From Motiliproteus sp047633175 (GTDB lineage: Bacteria > Pseudomonadota > Gammaproteobacteria > Pseudomonadales > Balneatricaceae): 64,000 bases of DNA. The stretch's first letter is position 1. Each line of letters begins with the position of its first letter. Below are positions 16,939-25,382 of this stretch, piece after piece. Below the pieces are notes generated by a model. The model was given only the letters and a program-made list of their open reading frames with translations, was not told where the DNA came from and ran no database searches. The position numbers were made by a program, and so were the translations under genes. Where the stretch lies: assembly GCA_047633175.1 (NCBI GenBank), contig JBLIEQ010000022.1:1-64000 (forward strand), written 5' to 3'.

Positions 16939-18075
16939 GTGATCTTAACCAATGCACAGATAGTGTTAGCCAACGAAGTGATTACCGGCACGCTAACGGT
17001 CGAAGAGGGTATTATCGAGCGCATCGACCAGGGTCAGGTCACCCTGCCCGGCGCCATCGATTGCCAGGGCGGATTTCTCACCCCGGGCATGATTGAGCTG
17101 CATACCGATAATATGGAAAAGCACTTCACCCCCCGCCCAGGTGTGAGCTGGCCTGCGATTCAGGCCTTTAAAGTCCATGATGCCCAGATGATCAGCGCGG
17201 GGATCACCACCGTCTTCGATGCGATCTCCATCGGCGATGTCATCCAGGGCAGCGAACGCCTGAATAACCTGACCCGCATGGTCGATGCGCTAAACGAATC
17301 TCGCGAGCGACAACTCACCCGCGCTGACCACCTGCTGCACCTGCGCTGCGAAGTCAGTCATCAGGATACGCTGTCTACGTTTAACACCCTGCTCGACAGA
17401 ACAGCCGTGCAGCTGGTATCCGTTATGGATCACACCCCGGGGCAACGCCAGTTTGCCAGCCTAGAAAAATACCGTCAGTATTATCAGGGGAAATATCAGC
17501 TGACGGACGAAGAGATGCTGGACTTTATAGAGCGTCAGACTGAAGCCAGCCGCTTGCATAGCGACAGCTTTCGCAAAGAGATCTGCGATACCTGCAACCG
17601 CCTGGGGATTCCGTTGGCCAGCCATGATGATGCCACCGAGGCGCATGTCGACGAATCTCAGCGGTACCAGATGGTCATTGCCGAGTTTCCTACTACCTCC
17701 GAGGCGGCGATGGCGGCGCATCAAAAAGGGATGGCTGTCATGATGGGCGCACCGAATGTTGTTCGTGGTGGCTCTCATTCAGGTAACATTGCAGCCCATG
17801 CTCTGGCCTCGGAAGGTGTACTGGACATCCTCTCCAGCGACTATTATCCGGCCAGCTTATTGGAAGCAGCCTTTAAGATCGCAGCCCTTGAATCGAACCC
17901 CCTGGATCTGGCTATGGCGATCGCACTGGTGAGTCATAAACCTGCAGATGCCGTTGGTTTAGCCGACCGTGGACGGATTCAATCCGGTTATAAGGCGGAT
18001 CTGATATGGAGCACCCTGACTAATGACCATATCCATATCGAACAGGTGTGGAAAAATGGGCAACGAGCATTCTAA
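16939..18075 (+). CDS. phnM: Ribosyl triphosphonate pyrophosphohydrolase PhnM
   Basis: PhnM removes pyrophosphate from the 5-triphosphoribosyl phosphonate to give the PhnJ substrate. The 378-residue protein belongs to the amidohydrolase superfamily, with the metal motif in MIELHTDNMEKH (His55, Asp57) and a second set in LASHDDATEAH. It starts with GTG 16939, preceded by AGAGGA. It ends directly at the phnN start codon. Confidence 0.96.
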   Translation: MILTNAQIVLANEVITGTLTVEEGIIERIDQGQVTLPGAIDCQGGFLTPGMIELHTDNMEKHFTPRPGVSWPAIQAFKVHDAQMISAGITTVFDAISIGDVIQGSERLNNLTRMVDALNESRERQLTRADHLLHLRCEVSHQDTLSTFNTLLDRTAVQLVSVMDHTPGQRQFASLEKYRQYYQGKYQLTDEEMLDFIERQTEASRLHSDSFRKEICDTCNRLGIPLASHDDATEAHVDESQRYQMVIAEFPTTSEAAMAAHQKGMAVMMGAPNVVRGGSHSGNIAAHALASEGVLDILSSDYYPASLLEAAFKIAALESNPLDLAMAIALVSHKPADAVGLADRGRIQSGYKADLIWSTLTNDHIHIEQVWKNGQRAF

Positions 18076-18645
18076 ATGGCGAACATAATTTACCTGATGG
18101 GGCCTTCCGGAAGCGGCAAGGACTCCATCATCTCAGGACTGAGCAAACATCTGCACCCGGATGCCGGATTACAGATTGCTCACCGCTATATCACCCGCCA
18201 CTGGCAATCGGGCGGTGAAAATCATATTGAATTAAGTGACTCTCAATTCCTGCAGCGTAAAACCCTGGGACTGTTCTCGTTAAGCTGGCAGGCCAACGGT
18301 CATCACTACGGTATTGGCTGTGAAGTCGATGCCTGGTTGAAGGCACATCAGTCGGTGATCGTTAACGGTTCACGTGAGCATTTACCAGAAGCGATCGAAC
18401 GCTATGCAGAGCGGCTTATTCCGGTCCTGATAGAGGTCAACGAAGCGAGCCTGCGGGAGCGCCTGACACAGCGAAGCAGGGAATCGATTGCAGAGATAGA
18501 CGCGCGGATATTGCGCTCTAAAGACTATGCGCAAAGTATCAGCAGCCGCTGTCATCTCATCAGCAACAACGGCAACCTGGAGGCCTCCGTGATGGCATTA
18601 GCGCGCTTAATCGATCAGAAAACAACGACGAGCATTCATGTTTGA
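18076..18645 (+). CDS. phnN: Ribose 1,5-bisphosphate phosphokinase
   Basis: PhnN phosphorylates ribose 1,5-bisphosphate to PRPP, returning the carbon skeleton to nucleotide metabolism. The 189-residue P-loop kinase, related to guanylate kinases, has MGPSGSGKDSII at residues 8-19 and a lid region with ERLTQRSRES. It abuts phnM and overlaps phnP by eight bases. Confidence 0.95.
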   Translation: MANIIYLMGPSGSGKDSIISGLSKHLHPDAGLQIAHRYITRHWQSGGENHIELSDSQFLQRKTLGLFSLSWQANGHHYGIGCEVDAWLKAHQSVIVNGSREHLPEAIERYAERLIPVLIEVNEASLRERLTQRSRESIAEIDARILRSKDYAQSISSRCHLISNNGNLEASVMALARLIDQKTTTSIHV

Positions 18646-19495
18646 AATAACGTTTACAGGCACGGGCAACGCCGGACAGGTTCCGGTCTGGGGCTGCCGA
18701 TGCAGAGCCTGCATCCGCGCCGTCGCAGACCCCAGCCACAGGCGCAGGCCCTGTAGTCTGGCGATACGCACGCCTTTGGGCATCACGCTGATAGATGCTG
18801 GAAGAACGGATTTAGCCGAGCGCTACGCCTTTGATGATATTCACAGGATAGTGCTAACGCACTTTCATATGGATCATGTTCAGGGGCTGTTTCATTTACG
18901 CTGGTCAGAACGGCCAGAAAAAATCCCTGTGTTCCGCCCCGATGATCCTGTCGGTGCCGATGACCTCTATAAACATCCCGGAGTGCTGGCTTTTCAGCCC
19001 CCCCTGGTGCCCTTTGAGCCGGTTATCTGGGAGGACTTCAGCATTACCCCCCTGCCCTTAGAGCACTCAAAAATTACCCTGGGGTATCTGCTCGAAACGG
19101 ATGGTTTCAGGGTCGCTTATTTAACGGACACTGCTGGTTTGCCTGATGATACGGCAGCCTTTCTCAGCAATCTGTCTCCAGACACTCTGCCTGCGGGCAC
19201 TCTACCTACCTGCACTCTACCTAAAGGAAGTCTGCCTGCGGGCACGCTGGATTATTTGATTATCGACTGCTCAGAACCTCCGCGCGCTATACCGCCGAAA
19301 AACCATAACGACGTTACCAGGGTGCTCGAGATCTATCGGCAGCTGCAACCTAAAAAGATGGTACTTACCCATATCAGCCATCGGCTGGACTGCTGGCTGT
19401 TGGACAGTCCCCAGACCCTCCCCGACAACGTGATTATTGCCCGGGATGACATGGTTATTTCAGCGCCTTCTTTCTATCAAAAAAAAATCCGCTAA
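18638..19495 (+). CDS. phnP: Phosphoribosyl cyclic phosphodiesterase with repeat loop
   Basis: PhnP opens the 1,2-cyclic phosphate of ribose made by PhnJ, giving ribose 1,5-bisphosphate for PhnN. The 285-residue metallo-beta-lactamase protein has the HXHXDH motif at residues 75-80 (HFHMDH) and a structural zinc site with Cys20, Cys22 and Cys25 near the start, both as in E. coli PhnP. It is about 30 residues longer than the E. coli protein. Most of the excess is a loop of four five-residue repeats around residues 183-202, built from 15-bp units (19184-19243). phnO, the acetyltransferase often found before phnP, is absent. Confidence 0.95.
   Translation: MFEITFTGTGNAGQVPVWGCRCRACIRAVADPSHRRRPCSLAIRTPLGITLIDAGRTDLAERYAFDDIHRIVLTHFHMDHVQGLFHLRWSERPEKIPVFRPDDPVGADDLYKHPGVLAFQPPLVPFEPVIWEDFSITPLPLEHSKITLGYLLETDGFRVAYLTDTAGLPDDTAAFLSNLSPDTLPAGTLPTCTLPKGSLPAGTLDYLIIDCSEPPRAIPPKNHNDVTRVLEIYRQLQPKKMVLTHISHRLDCWLLDSPQTLPDNVIIARDDMVISAPSFYQKKIR
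19184..19243 (+). repeat. 15-bp tandem repeat in phnP
   Basis: Four consecutive 15-bp units encode Thr-Leu-Pro-Ala-Gly and variants (TLPTC, TLPKG, SLPAG). The outer two units are almost identical and the inner ones have diverged. The array sits in a loop just before the conserved LIIDCSEPP segment. Confidence 0.88.
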
Positions 19496-19652
19496 CAGAC
19501 TCTGCACGAGGGACCTCCCTGTATGTCAGGATAGTTGTCGGGCATAAAAAAACAGCAGCTAACGCCTCCAGATTGACGACCCTCCTCTATAGTTAAGACT
19601 TCAGTTGCGAAAGGCGTCTGCCGCAACGCAGCGGTGAATAAGGAACCTCATC

Positions 19653-19985
19653 ATGAAGATCATTCTTAAAAAAAGTCAGGCCAAAGAACCCTTTACCTTC
19701 GCTTTTATGGACGATTCAGGGAAGACCCTAGTGAAAAGCGAGAATTATGCTGCCCGCAAGAGCTGTGTCAACGGGGTGGAATCAGTTCGAAAGAACAGCC
19801 AGTTCGATAGCCGTTATGAACTGTTGGAGTCAAAAAACGGTAAGTTTTATTTTAATATCAAAGCCAGCAATGGCCAGGTTGTCGGCACCAGCACGCTATT
19901 CGCTTCTGCAGGCGAGAGAAGTGAGGTGATCAGCCTACTAAAGGAGCATGCCACAGAGATGCCCATGGAAGAGCTGGAGGGGTGA
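19653..19985 (+). CDS. yegP: YegP-like protein with two DUF1508 repeats
   Basis: The 110-residue protein has two copies of the roughly 50-residue DUF1508 module. Each has a Phe-rich strand (FTFAFMDDSGKTLVKSENY, then FYFNIKASNGQVVGTSTLF) and a helix ending the unit (SCVNGVESVRKN, SEVISLLKEH). This matches E. coli YegP in length and pattern. Function of the family is not established. It stands alone after the phn operon with a clear AAGGAA site before the ATG. A GTTGCG/CGCAAC inverted pair lies upstream at 19609-19628. Confidence 0.88.
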   Translation: MKIILKKSQAKEPFTFAFMDDSGKTLVKSENYAARKSCVNGVESVRKNSQFDSRYELLESKNGKFYFNIKASNGQVVGTSTLFASAGERSEVISLLKEHATEMPMEELEG

Positions 19986-20006
19986 TGCTAGTTTACTCAC
20001 AGCCTG

Positions 20007-20747
20007 CTAACCCCCAGCCACTGCGATAAGCACCTCAGCAACGCCTCCTGCAAGGACACTAACCTCCTCCTCCGCGTACCTGCCATCCTGGTCCGTTGCG
20101 CGGAGCCTGCATATCCCCGGTGGCAAACCGTCTAAGGCAAACTCGCCTGAGGCGTTTGTCAGCGGAGCTATATCGGGTGCGGCCCCCGCGCTCTGCACCA
20201 CCATCAACGCCGCCTCAGCGACCGGCTCTCCCGTATCTAAGCGTACGACACAGCCTCGGACGCTGCCAGTAGCCGTAATCGGGGCGTCTTTGGCCGCCTG
20301 GGGTGAAGGCCTTGGCGCACTGCTCTGGAGGTACTCTTCGTCGAAAAATGTCGGCTCCAGAGTCACCTGCGCTGCATTATTAACATCGCAAGCTGGGTCA
20401 AGAGCAGCATAGAGAGCTAGGTCGACAGCTGGGTCGTGGGGGGGATCGAGAACAGCGTCGATATCCACCGAGCTAAGGGCGCTGTCGAATACAGCGACAT
20501 TTCCCCGGCCAACCTCCCGGCCTTTGCCATCGTACACCCGAATGGTCCATGCCCCAGGTTTTAGCCCATCGAACTGGAACCGCCCCCAGGCATCGGAACA
20601 GCTCTCGATCTCCTGCTGTCCCGATGACTGTCCCGGTGACTGCCCGCCGCCAGATGTCAGGGCGAGAACAGAGCCTCGCACCCGCAGTCCTGCAACCGGG
20701 TCACCGGGGAGCTTAGCATAGAGATATCCCATCAGACTTCCAGACAA
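20007..20747 (-). CDS. Two-domain carboxypeptidase-regulatory-like protein
   Basis: The 246-residue protein has two beta-sandwich modules of the carboxypeptidase regulatory-like type. One spans residues 5-100 (GRFQFDGLKPGAWTIRVYDG) and one spans 150-245 (GEFALDGLPPGICRLRATD). Each has the typical Gly-x-Phe-x-hydrophobic-Asp-Gly-Leu-x-Pro-Gly core. They are joined by an Asp/Ala-rich linker. No signal peptide or membrane anchor is seen. The likely start is TTG 20747, with GGGGAG eight bases upstream. It follows the protease gene by 46 bp and is probably co-transcribed. The function is unknown; a scaffold, carrier or inhibitor for the protease is conjecture. Confidence 0.75.
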   Translation of the reverse strand: MSGSLMGYLYAKLPGDPVAGLRVRGSVLALTSGGGQSPGQSSGQQEIESCSDAWGRFQFDGLKPGAWTIRVYDGKGREVGRGNVAVFDSALSSVDIDAVLDPPHDPAVDLALYAALDPACDVNNAAQVTLEPTFFDEEYLQSSAPRPSPQAAKDAPITATGSVRGCVVRLDTGEPVAEAALMVVQSAGAAPDIAPLTNASGEFALDGLPPGICRLRATDQDGRYAEEEVSVLAGGVAEVLIAVAGG

Positions 20748-20793
20748 GACGGCATCTCCCCAACTGAGTGACTGCTTGCGGTTCGGGCAAACA

Positions 20794-22254
20794 TCAAAGC
20801 TTGCTCCATGCCAACAGACGCTGGTAAACGCCCTCTGTTATGCGTGTCGCCGAGTTACCGCTGCTTGCACCATAGTTATGGATGCCGACAACATGCCGTT
20901 GGCCGCCTATCTTGCTGTAGATAGGCGCTCCACTCTGGCCACCCATGGTGTCTATATCGTACTCCAGGGTTGAGCTGGTTATCCTCTTGATCTTTCTCGC
21001 CATACCCCAGAGCTCTGCAAACGGCTTGTCCCCGGGGTATCCTGCCAAGACCACGGATCGTGCAAGCATCTGGGAAGGAGTTGCTGCTCGGAAACCGAAA
21101 CTACCGAGATTTATACCTCCGAAGGCACCACTGGGTAGCACGACGCAGCCATAGTCACTCTGCGGCCGGCCACTTTGGACCCAACCTCTGACAGAACGAA
21201 ATGCTGTCGATGTCGCCTGGCCGTGTGGCCTTGAGTCGCCATTCATGCCAGGGATCACCTCGACACTCTGTGCCCAACCGCCCTGGTTTCGCAAGTAGAC
21301 ACAGTGTCCGGCTGTGGCTACTGCTCGCGGTCCGATCAGAAAGCCCGTTCCCCGGTAAGTCGAACCACTGGGGAACCGGATTCGCAGAGCGCAAATACGC
21401 CGCCAGGGCACTCTGGTCGTATTCGTTATATGAACGCGGTCATCCTTGCCGATAACGACCTCGAGAACGGCCGCGACCTCCTCGGCGACTGCTGCAATCT
21501 CCACCGACTCAGCCTCCTCCATCCCTTGGCTCTCTCCACCCGCCTGGCTGAGCGCCTTTTGGAGCAACTGCAGCAATTGAGCTACCGAACTCCCGCCTAT
21601 CCTGGATTGACGGGCAGGCCTGGCTCTGTTTCGGATGACACGGCGTTTGGTCTTGGGAGATAAACGCTTCGCAATTCCGCGGACGATCTTAGGACCCATC
21701 GACGATGCCAGCGCCGGCAAAATAGAGGTAGCGAGTCCGGCAAGCGCTCCGAAGAACTCGGGTTCTCCTCCAAGGGCCGTACCTGATTCAGCAGGCTGAG
21801 GTTCGGCACCAGCCTCCTCCTCAGACACCGCCAGTTCAAACCCCTCAATACCCTGGAGGTCAGAATAAGCCGCGTCTTCACCCGACTCCGCTCCCAACTG
21901 CTCCTGCGTCGCCTCGAAAAAATCCTGCGTTTCAGTCAACCGCGGGTTGCCGATCTCCTCATCGGCTCCTGCCTGCTCCGCTTCTTCGCCAGGCGTAACC
22001 AACGCCACCGGGGCATCGCCCTCAACCTCCTCTGTGACCAGCGCATTCCCGGCTCGGGAAGACGTGGAAACGGTCCCGAACGGGGGTGTCTGTGAGGGAG
22101 ATGCCTGTGGTGAGGATGCCGGTGACGTGGATGTAGGGGTAGCAACCGACACAGGCGCTTGAGAGGCAGCGCCACTCGAAAGATCATCCTCAGCTTCCCA
22201 GGATTCACTCGGGGCAGTGCTGCTGCCTGTATATTGAAACTTTTTGTTTGACAT
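20794..22254 (-). CDS. Trypsin-like serine protease with long acidic N-terminus
   Basis: ATG 22254 is chosen over an in-frame start 129 bp upstream because GGAGG lies at the right distance; this gives 486 residues. The C-terminal half is a chymotrypsin-fold protease like V8/Glu-specific endopeptidases, with TAGHC (His317), QSDYG (Asp367) and GGQSGAP (Ser441) forming a full triad. The N-terminal 300 residues are unusual. They comprise a Ser/Thr/Pro-rich stretch, a very acidic region (about 90-170), a hydrophobic helix (FFGALAGLATSILPALASS), a basic segment (KRLSPKTKRRVIRNRARP), and a helix (AQLLQLLQKALSQ). No cleavable signal peptide is present, so it may be cytoplasmic, exported by a dedicated system or carried as cargo. 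It is followed by the two-domain protein. Confidence 0.85.
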   Translation of the reverse strand: MSNKKFQYTGSSTAPSESWEAEDDLSSGAASQAPVSVATPTSTSPASSPQASPSQTPPFGTVSTSSRAGNALVTEEVEGDAPVALVTPGEEAEQAGADEEIGNPRLTETQDFFEATQEQLGAESGEDAAYSDLQGIEGFELAVSEEEAGAEPQPAESGTALGGEPEFFGALAGLATSILPALASSMGPKIVRGIAKRLSPKTKRRVIRNRARPARQSRIGGSSVAQLLQLLQKALSQAGGESQGMEEAESVEIAAVAEEVAAVLEVVIGKDDRVHITNTTRVPWRRICALRIRFPSGSTYRGTGFLIGPRAVATAGHCVYLRNQGGWAQSVEVIPGMNGDSRPHGQATSTAFRSVRGWVQSGRPQSDYGCVVLPSGAFGGINLGSFGFRAATPSQMLARSVVLAGYPGDKPFAELWGMARKIKRITSSTLEYDIDTMGGQSGAPIYSKIGGQRHVVGIHNYGASSGNSATRITEGVYQRLLAWSKL

Positions 22255-22895
22255 TTTCAGATCCTCCAACAACCCAATTTTAAGCCCAACACTGCTGGCT
22301 ATACAGTGCCCGGCCGCTATGATGTCGCAGACTATCCGGCTGCTGGCTATCATCGGCCATACCTTCAGTCTCTTATAACGCAAAATTCAAGCCATCAAAC
22401 AACGAGAATTATCTAAGAAATTGATAACGATTCTGTTTATGTGAAATGGTTGAACGGGGAGAAAAGTCTGCCCGGCAGATCGGCACGGAATCGGGTTTAA
22501 CAAGTCGAATTATGTAACGGTGGTCACAGCGATCGAGAGGATCAGGAAAGGGTAATGGATAGCGATGATTAACGATTGACGATAATTATTAAACTTATCA
22601 ATAAAATGGACAGAATTATCTGATAAGCGGCCAGCATAGATTATTATGCAGGCTTAGTTATATTGCGTTCCGGAATAGTTACGCCAAACAAGATGAAATG
22701 CACACGACGATCATAATATCTTTTAATAACAGCACTTTGAGCCTGAACGCACTGAGATTCAAACTGTAATACTATTGAATCCTATCTATCTCAGCCTTTC
22801 CGGACACCGAACTAACCTAAACAAAATGCACTCTGTATTTAACGTGCAGGCATGGATGTTTTAATCGGCGCCTGCTTTCCGGCGATTTTAGTCAA
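22255..22895. other. AT-rich intergenic region upstream of the protease gene
   Basis: About 640 bp without a convincing gene. An open frame continues upstream of the protease ATG to 22383 but has no coding character. The middle (22540-22760) is AT-rich and would hold the minus-strand promoter for the protease. No terminator or repeat was recognised. Confidence 0.5.
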
Positions 22896-23534
22896 TCAGC
22901 CGCCCAACGCGCTGAGCAGTGGTGAAAAACCATCAAGCTCTAGGTCGGTCTGTTCGGGCCAGCGAGGGCCTGCATGGGGATTAACGTGCACCGTGCTGAT
23001 ACCCGCTGCACGCCCGGCTTGCAGGTCATAAAGATAATCCCCCAGCATCACGCAAGCATCTTGATCACACTGCCAGTGGCTCATTAACCGTTGGATACCC
23101 GCCGGCGAGGGTTTAGGCTCGGCGCACTCGCTGGCGATAATCTGGGCAGGTGGAAAACAGTACTGCAGATCCAGTCGCTGCAGGACGATGTCGACACAAT
23201 CGCGGCGATTACGGGTCAAAATGGCCAGCTGGGTGCCCCGTTCAAACAGGGCATGGATCAGCGCCTGCGCCTTTGGCATAGGTTCGGCACGTTCAGCGAC
23301 ATCGATCTCGATCTCTATTAAACGGTTATTTAATTCGGTCCTCAGGGTTTCAGGCTGCTGCTGCAGGTGTTCCAGGATGCCGGCTCCGACCGGCACCCCA
23401 AGCTCTCGACGCATGGCGGCAAAGTCATGCAAAGGCAACGTCAGGGTACCGTCCAGATCAAAGATCCAGAAACCCTTATGCAGTAACTCAGTAACGGCTA
23501 AGGGCCTGGGATAGAGTCTGGGAGAGGGCCTCAT
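22896..23534 (-). CDS. HAD-superfamily hydrolase, phosphatase type
   Basis: This 212-residue cytoplasmic enzyme has all four HAD motifs: nucleophile DLDGT (Asp26, Asp28), motif II in LAILTRN, motif III Lys in EPKPSP, and motif IV GDYLYD. An alpha-helical cap lies between motifs I and II, so it is a subfamily IA enzyme like phosphoglycolate phosphatase. The substrate is not predictable. Its ATG overlaps the stop of the upstream PhnA-like gene by four bases, implying coupled translation. Confidence 0.88.
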   Translation of the reverse strand: MRPSPRLYPRPLAVTELLHKGFWIFDLDGTLTLPLHDFAAMRRELGVPVGAGILEHLQQQPETLRTELNNRLIEIEIDVAERAEPMPKAQALIHALFERGTQLAILTRNRRDCVDIVLQRLDLQYCFPPAQIIASECAEPKPSPAGIQRLMSHWQCDQDACVMLGDYLYDLQAGRAAGISTVHVNPHAGPRWPEQTDLELDGFSPLLSALGG

Positions 23535-23938
23535 CGTAACTTCTCCAGTCGCAGTAACCAGGCATCAATCTCAGGTGGCAGATACAACTGCTCTAACAGC
23601 TCAGCGGCCCAGGGTGCATCATTGGAGAGTTGGCGGCACATCCATACGGCCAGTACCTGAACCGCCGGCACCTCATGCCAGACCCTTTTCGACAGGAAAT
23701 ACCAATAGTCGGAATCGCGTCTTTTAGGGTATTCGAGTTGCTCGATACAGTGTTCGCAGAGGAAGGTGCAGTAATCGTAATCAGGATCGACAGGCACCGG
23801 GGGAACTTCATGAATGCTGAGTTTAACACCGCCCGCTTCGCACAGCTCACAGCAGGATCCAGCACGACGGGTCAGGTCTTTGCCGAATTTACTCAGTCCC
23901 TGATTACGTAACTGATGATCATGTAATCCTTTAGCCAC
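23531..23938 (-). CDS. PhnA-domain zinc-binding protein
   Basis: The 135-residue protein has a PhnA-like zinc ribbon. The first Cys pair is in CCELCEAGG (about residues 29-37) and the second in CTFLCEHC (about 57-64), with the conserved segment VPPVPVDP between them. The C-terminal half has conserved Trp residues (YWYFLSKRVWHEVPAVQVLAVW) seen in relatives. Despite its name, PhnA is not part of C-P lyase, and this gene is separated from the phn operon. Function is unknown. It is the first gene of a two-gene unit with the HAD hydrolase. Confidence 0.83.
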   Translation of the reverse strand: MAKGLHDHQLRNQGLSKFGKDLTRRAGSCCELCEAGGVKLSIHEVPPVPVDPDYDYCTFLCEHCIEQLEYPKRRDSDYWYFLSKRVWHEVPAVQVLAVWMCRQLSNDAPWAAELLEQLYLPPEIDAWLLRLEKLR

Positions 23939-24346
23939 AATGAAGCTCCGATGATTGCCCGGCTATAGCGCGCCGGAAGCGGTGTTTTTCAAGGTAGTGC
24001 CACGTGATTAACAGCCTTTAATAATATCCTGAAGTGCTCGACTCAGCCAGCCCCCCAACCGCTCTCGGAGTAGCATAGAGCGGTAGACAACGCCTGCTCT
24101 GCGCTAGCGGCACGACAATCCTCCTGACACTGGGGGCTGACTCAGAGAGGCTGACACTGGAGGGATAGGGTGACTTAAAACCGTCGATAATAAAATTCTA
24201 ATCTTATTCCCTTTTAAAAAAATGAATTGTTTTCATTCTTCACATTGTCTTATCCGGATCCGTGGCTACGCTTAAACAGCCTCAATAATATCTTAGTGTT
24301 GCTGCCAATACTTTGATGAATAATTAAATAATAACAAGGATGCACC
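23939..24346. other. Divergent intergenic region before the sigma factor gene
   Basis: The region separates the minus-strand PhnA-like gene from rpoS. It has an AT-rich segment at 24180-24250 that may include promoters. A short direct repeat (CTGACACTGG, at about 24124 and 24150) is present. No gene or clear terminator is seen. Confidence 0.5.
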
Positions 24347-25285
24347 ATGACTGTATCTGAAGCGCTTAGAACGGATCGTCGGGAGCCGTACACTCCACAC
24401 AGGTCCAATACGGGTCGTCCCGAGTTAGATAGAACCGACACCAAGTCCAGCAGCCTGGATCCGACCAATATCTACCTGCAGGAGATCGGGATCGCCAAGC
24501 TGTTAACCGCAGAGGAGGAAGTTGAACTTACCCGTCTCTATCAACAGGGAGATTTAGACGCCAAACGCCGGATGATAGAGAGCAATCTGCGCCTGGTCGT
24601 TAAAATCGCGCGTCGTTATCAGCACCGTGGCCTCTCCCTGCTGGATCTGATCGAAGAGGGAAATCTGGGCCTGATCCGGGCTGTGGAAAAATTTGATCCG
24701 GAGCGCGGGTTCCGTTTTTCGACCTATGCGACCTGGTGGATTCGGCAGAATGTCGAACGCGGCATCATGAACCAGGCCCGCACCATCCGGCTGCCTGTAC
24801 ATGTGATCAAAGAGCTTAACAGCTGCCTGCATGCCGAGCGCTTACTGACCCAGACGCTGGTGCAGGACCCCACCTGTAAGGATATTGCCGACTGGACCCA
24901 GAAACCTGTCGCTAAAGTCAAAACGATTATGGGTTTCAAACAATCCACGACCTCTATCGATGTATTGATCGGTGCTGATAAAAACACCTCGTTGCAGGAG
25001 TTTCTTACCGACCCGCTCACTGAAAACCCTGAAGACTGGATGCAAAAAACCAACCTAATCAGCCGCTTGAATGATTGGTTATCGCAACTACCTAAAAAGC
25101 ACCAAGAAATATTACGGCGCCGTTTTGGGCTCCATAATCATGATACCGGCACTCTTGAGCAGGTCGGTGCAGAGGTTGGACTGACCCGTGAACGGGTACG
25201 CCAGATACAGACTGAAGCCTTAGCACAACTCAGGGTTATCATGCAGGCGAATGGCCTGAACAGTGAGGATATCGGCTACGATTAA
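24347..25285 (+). CDS. rpoS: RNA polymerase sigma factor, RpoS type
   Basis: This sigma-70 family protein (312 residues) directs RNA polymerase in stationary phase or stress. Region 1.2 begins with DPTNIYLQEIG (about 38-48). Region 2 has NLRLVVKIARRY, GNLGLIRAVEKFDPERG and the -10 recognition segment FSTYATWWIRQ. Region 4 has LEQVGAEVGLTRERVRQIQ as helix-turn-helix. The RpoS-like short N-terminus without region 1.1 separates it from RpoD. Upstream nlpD is not present, so the usual neighbourhood is broken. It ends convergent with comEC, separated by a structured region. Confidence 0.9.
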   Translation: MTVSEALRTDRREPYTPHRSNTGRPELDRTDTKSSSLDPTNIYLQEIGIAKLLTAEEEVELTRLYQQGDLDAKRRMIESNLRLVVKIARRYQHRGLSLLDLIEEGNLGLIRAVEKFDPERGFRFSTYATWWIRQNVERGIMNQARTIRLPVHVIKELNSCLHAERLLTQTLVQDPTCKDIADWTQKPVAKVKTIMGFKQSTTSIDVLIGADKNTSLQEFLTDPLTENPEDWMQKTNLISRLNDWLSQLPKKHQEILRRRFGLHNHDTGTLEQVGAEVGLTRERVRQIQTEALAQLRVIMQANGLNSEDIGYD

Positions 25286-25291
25286 TATCAT

Positions 25292-25364
25292 GAGAGGCGG
25301 GTTGCGGGATAAGCCGCGTACAGGACCGTGCGCAACAGGCCTGCATTCCTGCTGCCCGCCTCTC
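25292..25364. terminator. Structured inverted repeat between rpoS and comEC
   Basis: GAGAGGCGGG (25292-25301) and CCCGCCTCTC (25355-25364) form a perfect 10-bp outer stem. An inner pair, GTTGCG and CGCAAC (25301-25306 and 25331-25336), allows further folding. A short T-run follows on the plus strand. It probably acts as a terminator for the two convergent genes. Confidence 0.6.
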
Positions 25365-25382
25365 TTTGAAAGGTGGATGACC

